From: Calycina herbarum
Lineage: Eukaryota > Ascomycota > Leotiomycetes > Helotiales > Pezizellaceae
DNA length: 64,000 bases
Assembly (NCBI GenBank): GCA_001414485.1
Contig: LLEY01000009.1
Span: forward strand, 372,001-436,000
Reading direction: 5' to 3'
In this document: piece by piece, positions 56,673-64,000 of the stretch
Layout: the number at the start of each line of letters is the position of its first letter
Position numbering within the stretch: position 1 is the stretch's first letter
Translations under genes and position numbers: made by a program
Notes under the pieces: model-generated
Database searches by the model: none
Told to the model about the DNA's origin: nothing
The model's input: only the letters and a program-made list of their open reading frames with translations

Positions 56673-58699
56673 TTACACTGCCGGCCATCGATTTCTCAAG
56701 CCTCCAGCCCATCGGCCATAGAGCACATCACTAAGTTGCTTCGTGTGCTCCATACCTGGTACAACTTGGCCGGGCAAGTGCGCGAGTTTCTCTTTCTGCT
56801 CTCCGTCGGGCATCATGCTTGATTGCCGTCTCAGTCGATGGCTCTTCAAATGAGGATTATTCTGAGCCAAGACCAACTTTGCTCCCGACTTCTGAGGCGT
56901 AGCTTGTGGTGTGGCTTGTGGTGTAGCTTGGGGCGTGCCGTCACGACTTGATGCTTTGGTAGGAGATGATAATAACGATGATAGCTTGGGGTCGTTTTGA
57001 ACTTTCTCAATCATAGCCTTCAAAAGTTGGTACTCGCCCTCGGGATCGACGGCATCAAGAGCACTCCAGGCATCTGCCAATTTTGATATTGCTTCCCGCT
57101 TGGCTTGATTGCTAGTCTGAGCATGGAGTTCCTGGAAAGAGGGATCCACGACTTTATTAAATGCTCGTCGACCAAGAACAGCTTCTTTCGTGACATTTTG
57201 TGTCATTGGAGGTCGGTTTTCGTCTCGAGTAGATCCCGGCGCCGATACATCAGAATTGACTTGAGCTGTTGTGGAGTTGTCGGATACCCGTCGAAATACC
57301 CGAACAGTGGAGCCGGTATTTCCAAAACTCAAATCAGGTTGGAGTGGCTTCTTTTGTGAGCTTGCTTGTCGGTGTTTGGTGGGAGTTGCAAGTTGGACTA
57401 TTGATGGCTGTTTGCGCACGGTTCCTTTTTTGATCGTAACTGGTGGGGGAGAAGAATATTCCAAGGGGGCGTCTTTGAGGTCGAGTCTTTTCAATGCTTC
57501 TTCTGCACCCGAATTTATACCTTGACCATTTGCATGAATGACTGACAGCTTCCTTCGTTTTGTGGTATTCTTGCGTTGTGCGATCGTAGAGGGGCCTTTA
57601 ACGGTATCAAACACCCATTCGTCGGGCTCGGATTTCGGTTTCATGTTGTTCCTATTAGAGTTAGAAAGCTTTCGCATATCATGGGGCAGAACACATACAA
57701 TGTCTCTTCATAAAACCGTGGGTGAGAAGGTCGAGTTCGACCACCGTCCCATTCTTGCTTTCTCTCAACCAACTCTTGCAAAGCTTCGACCTTTCCTGCT
57801 GAGCGAATAAATTTGTGTCGCAAAAGTTCTTTTGCACTTGGTCGTCTGTCGCAATCCTTGACTAAGCACTGCGCAACGAAGTCTTTGAAGTCTTTGCTGT
57901 AATGGTTTCCTTCCAGCCGAGGAGCAGGTGCTTTGGGGATCAGGAACAGAACCTTCATTGGATGAACACTGGCATTTGGCGGCTCTCCGTTTATTAATTC
58001 CATAGCGGTAATACCGAGCGACCAGATATCAGCCTTAAAGTCATAACCAGCCTGCTGGATAACTTCTGGGGCCATCCAAAAGGGTGTGCCGACAAAGGTA
58101 TTTCTTTGCGACTTGATATTGGTGAGTTGAGCTGCGACACCGAAATCTGCCAACTTGACCTTGCCTTTGTCCGACAATAAGACATTGGCGGCCTTGATAT
58201 CACGATGGATCTTCCCCTCCTTGTGTAAATATTCGAGTCCGAGAAGTAGTTCGCGACATATGATTGCTATGTGGGCTTCGTTGAAAGATCCTGGTTTAAG
58301 CTGCGAAAAGTCAGTTCACGCCGCGGGTAGTGCTTTCACATCTCCATTATAATCATACCAGGTCCAGACAGGATCCTCCACCCAGATACTCCATTACAAT
58401 CCATAGCTTATGTCCTCGGAGGAAACTAGCTCTGTACTGCGTTACGTACGGACTAGCACAGGTGCTGAGAACCGAGATCTCTTGTTGAATTTCTTGAATA
58501 TCGTCTTCGCTCGATTCGAGATCAATCTGTAGCATGTCAATTGACTGTTGCCAGAGAAAACCACTGCAGGGGAACCTACGTGCTTGATTGCGACGACATC
58601 TCCGGTACTCTTGTCAATTGCCTTGTACACCACTCCAAAACTTCCACTTCCCAGCTCCTCGAGAACCTGGTACTGGTTGGCAGCACCTTCCGAGGTCAT
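56673..58699 (-). CDS. Ste20/germinal-centre kinase (GCK-III/MST-like) Ser/Thr kinase
   Basis: Four exons (58699-58580, 58526-58359, 58300-57699 and 57651-56673) encode 622 residues. The kinase domain runs about 10-270: GSGSFG loop (17-22), VAIK Lys39, HRDIKAAN (128-135), DFG (148-150) and the Ste20-type GTPFWMAPE (167-175). All catalytic residues are intact. Substrate-loop and helix features ([21 protein letters not shown]) match germinal-centre kinases of the Sps1/MST subgroup. In fungi these act in septation (Sid1/SepL) or in morphogenesis through the Ndr/Orb6 pathway (Nak1, POD-6, MST-1). I cannot say which orthologue this is. The C-terminal half is polar with an ATPQ tandem repeat and ends in [16 protein letters not shown]. 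The gene lies only about 440 bp from the RIP block. Confidence 0.88.
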
Positions 58700-59139
58700 T
58701 TTCGCTGCTGTTCTTCGGTTGTGAGAGCAAGAGAAAGGTTCGCAAAGAAGGTGCAAAGTGGAGAGAAGAAGAGAGGCTTCGAATGTGGTGAAGGGGCTGT
58801 TTTAGATCTTCTCGTCCTGACGGGAACTGGTCAACAACGGCTTGCACGGACCAGTGCGGCCCAAAGTAAACAAAGCTTTCCACGGAGATGTGCGCTGGCG
58901 GTTTTTGCGATTGAATTTCCAAAGATGGGGATGAGTTGAAAATATGAAGCTGGAGGTAATGGCGAGAAGCGTAATTTCTACAAAACAAAAGCGATGGCAG
59001 ATATCTAATTGTAAAGGAGGTCTGCTGGGTGGTCATGCAGCTGAGATGGTCTTCTTCGTTGGTTGCCAGAAGTCGCCTCGGTCGCACGCACCTTGGGCAT
59101 GCAAAATTAGCCGAGCTCCGGACCTTGGCAGGGTTAGAA
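58700..59139. promoter_or_regulatory. Kinase promoter region, normal composition
   Basis: About 440 bp of unmutated DNA lie upstream of the kinase ATG before the AT-rich RIP block begins near 59140. The whole promoter must be here unless it reaches into the repeat. Confidence 0.4.
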
Positions 59140-59881
59140 CTAACATAAGAAACTAGTTATCTTATTCTTAGCCGCTCTAGTATCTTTCTCTACCTTTTAC
59201 CTATATAGGCTAAAAACATTAGCCTAACTAGTTAATATATAGAAAAGATAGAGACTTCTAAAGTATCTAAAAACTTTTATTTCTATCTTTTTAGTTAACT
59301 ATATATATTATAAAATAACGTACTTAGAAGTCTAGTTAGAAACTACTTCTATTTTAGTTAGAATTATACTTAATTTAGATAACTTAAAACTACGATATTA
59401 CTAAACTAGTTTAGAAGTACTAAGATATAAAATTCTAAAATAGCTAAAATATAAGAAATTAAAACTATTTATACTTTTATTTAAAGTATATAGTTTAGCT
59501 ACTAGAATACTTCTAATAACTCTCTTATACTTAGTAGAGAACTAATAGATAATATTACTATAATTAGTAGTATCTACTAATATAATTATATATCTAATTT
59601 ATAAAATATAGTTATTATTATTTATAAAAGAAGAATTAGTAAAAAGTATAAGCTTAAGTAAAGTATAGTCTAAAGTAATAAACTTTATTCTACGTTTAGT
59701 ATTATCTATTTACTACTAAAGAATCTTATTTAAAGCTTTAATATCTTTTAAAAGAGAATTAGTTAACTAAGTAGTAAAAGATAGTATAAAAGCTACTTCT
59801 AGTTATAATATAGTTATAAGATATACTTCTTAAGCTTATTAAATAATATATTAATCTCTTATAATAATATTATAGTATATA
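59140..59881. repeat. RIP-mutated AT-rich sequence, origin unknown
   Basis: CpA and TpG are nearly absent and TpA dominates. ACTAGTTA-type motifs recur, but no ends or protein traces are recognisable. Confidence 0.6.
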
Positions 59882-61740
59882 ACGTGGTTTATCAGAACCC
59901 CGGTTATATTAGAACCTCGATTAATTTTCCTAAAATCCTACTTTCTAACTTTAATACACGTTTTTTTAACCTTCTACTATATCTATTATTACTAAAGAAT
60001 TAAAAGTTATTCTAGCTATTAAAGTAATTTAAACATCTAAAAAGCTAAGTTAATAGAAAGCTATAAAGATCTATAAAATATCTTATTCTATACTTAATAA
60101 TAGAATAAACAGCTACCTTTCTCTAGCTAACTATTAACTAGTAAACTTTAAATTATCTAAGGTAGAAGAAGAAGTAATTATTTAGAATATACTTAATATA
60201 GATTCTAGAAGGTTTACACCTTAGCTAGCTAGTATAGAAGATATAGCTAATTTTATTCTTAAATTATAGAAAGGAAAACGCGTTAGTAAGCTCTAGACTT
60301 ATCGATTTATATAATAATAACTAGAGTTAAAGACGTGTTTTAATCGCGTTTATAACTTTTAAAGAGCCTTATACGAAGATCCTAACCTAATTAGTATATA
60401 GTTCTAACTTATATAAAATATAAGAGCGAAATATAGCGTTTTAGATTACGATTTCTATAACTTTAATAAAATAGGCTTTATAATAGATATAATTTACTCT
60501 ATAATAGTTATTACACATATAGATCAACGTAGTAGAGATAAGACAGTTTAGCTAGGTAATCGAGAATAGGCTATAGTAATTGCTTATATTAATAGCAAGG
60601 GTTAAGATATCTCTCTATTTTTAGTCGTCTAAGAGAAGAATTATCTTATAAATTAGTATATAGACAGCGGCCTCCTATATAACTAGGTTATTAAACCGAT
60701 AAGTAATAGATAGATAAATAATAAGATAGGTCTAGAATAGCTAAAATACTTTAATAAGTATACTACTACTTAAGTAAAGAGTCTATATCGAATACTAGTA
60801 TTAGATAGGTATAAGAGCTACGAATCAGCTGAATTCTAAGAGTACTATAAGGTATATAATATTATAACTCTTAGACTACCTCCTTATTCGTTCTATCTAA
60901 CCTAGCTACTTAATATTAGATGTTTTAGTATATTAAAACAAGTATATAGTCGATAGATTAAGACGTTTATTAAAGCTTATATTAACTATATTACTAAGAT
61001 AGAGTTCTTTCTAGCCTTTATAGTAGTATATAGAGAATCTATAATAGTCTAGAACGCTTAGGCTAGATTCTATAGAGCTAGCCTAGTACCTTTTAATCTA
61101 TAAGTAGTGATTTTAAAGCTTAATATAAAGTTATAAACTCTAATACTCTCTAGACCCTCTACTGCTAATACTCTTCTATAGAAATCTTAGACCTCTTCTA
61201 ATCTAACAGAAGCTCTTTTATAGTTAACTCTTATATAAAATCGAATTACTTACTATTAGAGAAGCTTGCTAACCTCTCTATTTAAGACAGTTATAGTACT
61301 AGTTAAAGATATAGAGCGAATAGCTTATAAGATAACTCTTCTATCTACTAAGGTATATATACTTTAGACAGCAAATAAAGCTCTTAGTAAACGCCGAAGA
61401 GCTAAAAAGGCTCGTGTCTATAAAGAGAGTACACTTATTATAGAGGATATATAGGATATTATAGCCTAGAAAGACGTAGATAAGCAGGTATAACACGATA
61501 TATATATAGTAAGAGGTAGTTATAAGAAGAGGTAACTATCTAGACGATACTATAGAACCTATAGAAAAGCTAGTTATAACGTACGAACTTGTTAAGAAGC
61601 TATAGATATATCTAGTATATTAGACTCCGATTATAAAGAGTTAATTTAATATATTATAGTTAAGTTATTTAAGTTCAAAGTTATATACTAAGGAAAATTA
61701 ATCAGGGTTCTAATATAACCAGGGTTCTAATAAACCACGT
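59882..61740 (+). mobile_element. pogo/Fot1-like DNA transposon, copy C (RIP-inactivated)
   Basis: 1859 bp, the same length as copy A. Inverted ends begin ACGTGGTTTAT(C/T)AGAACCC, with a doubled ATTAGAACC(C/T) motif at both ends. A TA precedes the left end; the right flank is TC, so that duplication is damaged. Plus-strand transposase traces match copy B segment by segment (LKTCFNRVYNF-RALYEDPN, DFYNFNKIGFII, LRLPPYSFYLT, LLNIRCFSILK). It has no open frame. Confidence 0.85.
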
Positions 61741-62596
61741 TCTATATTTAATATTATTCTTATTCTTATACTACGTAAGCCGTAGAGTAAGCTCTAAGAG
61801 TAAGTAGTATATCTTCTATTATAGTTTATAAAGCCTCTTAGCTTATTCTCTATCGCTTTTCAAGCTTTTTCTTAAGTATATAACACTTCTTTTCAGAGTT
61901 CTACTACTGTCTATTTAGAGCTTATCTCTCTAACTTAGTAATATAAAAGGTAGTAGGTTAAAGTACTCAACTGCTAAAGCGTATATTAGTAGTATAAGAG
62001 CTGTAGTTAACTGTTCTTAGCGCTTCTTAAGCGTCTTCTTAGAACTGCTTAAGCCTAGGCCTTGCTTTTCAGCGTATCTTAGCTACTTTCTTCTCTTTCT
62101 CTCTCTCTTTTACCTCTTCTTTATTCTTCTCTGTCTTTCTCTAGTAATTCCAGCGTAAGCCTATAATTCTAGAGTCTTCCTAGCCTAAGCAGCTAAGTAG
62201 TAATCCTCAGCGCTAGCTTCCTATTCGCTAGCGCCTCTCTTAGCTCTCTAAGGTCTCTGATCCGCTTTCTAAGAGCTCTTATAAGCGCTTCTCTCTCTTA
62301 TAGAATCTTATAGTAAAATAGTATAAGATACTCTACTATCTCTCTACTACCTACGTAAATATACTATAGTATAAGCTAGTCTAGTACTCTTCTTAAGAAG
62401 AGGAAGACGTTAAGCTCTATTACTCCTATTCGTACTTATATAAGTAGTAAGTGTTATAAACTATAGTTACGTAGTAAGTAGTCTAGACAGCGTTCTAATA
62501 GAACAAGGTATAACATCCGGGAATAGAAGGTAACATAGGAGGAAATCAGTAATACGAAAGGCATTTAAGGGTTTTAGGATCTCACTGTTGTAATAC
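61741..62596. repeat. RIP-mutated sequence, partly less mutated at its end
   Basis: The first part is AT-rich and CT-rich on the plus strand with no recognisable protein. From about 62467 composition is closer to normal. No gene is supported. Confidence 0.5.
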
Positions 62597-62785
62597 TGTT
62601 GGAAGTCACGTGTGGTCATGTGACGTGATCGCCTACATCGCTCTAGTCGCCTTAATCGCGAGCGATGCGAGCGATATAAGCGATATACTCGGGGAACGAA
62701 GGTTCTATATAAGACTAGCACGTCTGCTATTAGATAGGAGCTTCGTACTTAACTTTAGTTATTAATCTTATTATCTTATTTAACA
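62597..62785 (+). repeat. Candidate Ty1/copia LTR with adjoining primer site
   Basis: The stretch starts TGTTGGAAGTCACGTG and ends TTTAACA, about 189 bp, then is followed by TCTTTGATATAAGTAACG, a plausible RIP version of the TTTGGTATCAG primer-binding region common after fungal copia LTRs. It has a central AGCGA-rich stretch and a TATATAAG box. No second LTR lies in the window, so this is a truncated element. Confidence 0.5.
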
Positions 62786-62999
62786 TCTTTGATATAAGTA
62801 ACGAGTTCACTTCTAAGTGAATAACCTAGCGTATCTGTACTTCTTACCTATATACTAACCTTCGAGACTTAGTTATCTTTGTTTAGTTCGTTTGAAGTTT
62901 CGTTATAGTAAGCTCTTTACTTTAGTAAGCCTCTTATAAACCTTCTATAGCTCTTAATCGTCGAGGTTTATCTTATCTAACGCTTCTATATATTATATA

Positions 63000-64000
63000 G
63001 AGTTCTTCTCTTAAGTTCTCTTTCTCTGGGCTTTTAGACGCTTTCTCTATTCTTTAAGTATAGTATTATACTCGAACCTCTCTCTCTCTATTCTTTACTT
63101 TCCTTTCTACTTCTGTTTTACCTTCTAAGAGTATAGTATCGCCTTTTCTATCTTTAATAGCCTTTCTCTTCTTCTTCTTAGTTATATAGCTATATACTTA
63201 TAAGCGTTTTAGATTAGCTTTCCTAGTTTAGACACTTAGAACTTTCTTTCGAATATAGCTACTCTTAGGTTAAGATATAGATTAATTAGTATATAGTCTA
63301 CTTCTACCTTAAGGCTCTATACTAGAGTAGTCTTATATACCTCTATTACTACTTATAAACACTTTAACTATTATATAGAGAAGCTTCTTACTATCTCTTT
63401 TACACTCTCTCTCTTTAGTATTATATAATACTATACTAACGCTCTATATATAATAGCGCTTCTTATTACTACTATATATATTTACCTTACTTAGTAGTAG
63501 TCTATACTCTACGTCTTTCTAGCTAGTCTCGTAAGTATAAAGGTTTATATTATAAGCTTCTTCTATACTCTCTTCTAGTACGCCTTCTAGTTTAGCTTTC
63601 TATTAAGCTCTACTTCTAAAAACCTTATATACTTAACTAGTATAAGCCTTACTTCTCTAAAATAAACTATCTCTCTTCGTAGAACTCTTATTCTTATAAA
63701 GTATATAAGTACTATCTTTTCTAAGCTAAAAGCTATACTCTACTTATTCGCCTACTTATTATATACTTTCTAAGCTACTTCGAGTATTCTATAGTTTACT
63801 TTTATACTCTTTAATATTATAAGTAGGTTTATATTATCTATAAAGCCTACTATTACTAGTCCGTTAATTCTTACTAAGTCGTCGTATAAGGTCGAGGCTA
63901 ATAGAATAAAGAGTATTAAAGATAGTACTAACTCTTATAGTACTCTTTAACCTAGGTCTCTCTCGTCTACGAACCTCTTATTAAAGAATAGTATAGTCTT
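63000..64000 (-). pseudogene. Non-LTR retrotransposon (LINE, Tad-like) reverse transcriptase remnant
   Basis: Minus-strand translation from the right edge reads LILFILLASTLYDDLVRINGLVIVGFIDNINLL, where GFIDN stands for the catalytic F-x-DD box of LINE reverse transcriptases, then RILEVA, EKIVLIYF and VKYIRFLEVELNRKLN. That order (catalytic box, thumb, FLGV-like motif) fits Tad/Jockey-type elements. It is heavily RIP-mutated. The left border is uncertain and the element continues past base 64000. Confidence 0.6.

Noticed and set aside
1..64000. CRISPR arrays, prokaryotic operons or ribosome binding sites
   Set aside because: The window is eukaryotic; repeats found are microsatellites, LTRs, TIRs and minisatellites, none with CRISPR-like regular unique spacers.

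Overview
The window is eukaryotic and looks like a filamentous ascomycete (Pezizomycotina). Genes are split by 44-67 nt GT-AG introns with CTAAC/CTGAC-like branch points, and several families are fungal: HET, 2EXR, DUF1996, PTH11/rhodopsin-like membrane proteins and EFR3. Three blocks (about 19.0-22.1, 39.7-54.4 and 59.1-64.0 kb) are AT-rich, nearly devoid of CpA/TpG and full of TpA, the mark of repeat-induced point mutation (RIP). A Leotiomycete is my best guess, but no marker proves it.

Layout. 0-19 kb is a gene-rich arm: a rhodopsin-like membrane protein cut by the left edge (-), EFR3 (+), a C2H2 zinc-finger protein (+), a 2EXR protein (-), an Mpv17/PMP22 protein (+) and two unrecognised genes (-). 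19-22 kb is RIP-mutated and carries pogo/Fot1-like element A. 22-38.4 kb is mixed: a hypothetical gene, a secreted DUF1996 protein, an epoxide-hydrolase-like alpha/beta hydrolase, a broken rhodopsin-like gene, a probable frameshifted gene, two small unknown genes, a ten-exon terpene synthase (-) and a divergent membrane-anchored unknown gene (+). 38.9-55.8 kb is one HET-domain pseudogene (-) split by a 14.9 kb nest of transposons. 56.7-58.7 kb is an intact Ste20/GCK kinase (-). 59.1-64 kb is RIP-mutated, with pogo-like element C, a copia-like LTR and a LINE reverse transcriptase remnant.

The nest can be read layer by layer. A Tc1-type DNA transposon (34-bp TIRs, TA duplication) sits in the HET gene. 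Its transposase is split by a Ty3/gypsy element (about 300-bp LTRs). That element contains a second Ty3/gypsy element with a chromodomain (242-bp LTRs, TTCTA duplication). A pogo-like element (TA duplication) sits in the 3' side of the Tc1 element. The HET gene resumes across the outer TA site.

The recognised genes are mostly housekeeping (phosphoinositide-kinase anchoring, mitochondrial or peroxisomal membrane, kinase signalling). The terpene synthase, epoxide hydrolase, DUF1996 and HET genes are accessory functions lying next to the repeat-rich blocks. I see no multi-gene biosynthetic cluster around the terpene synthase beyond its divergent neighbour.
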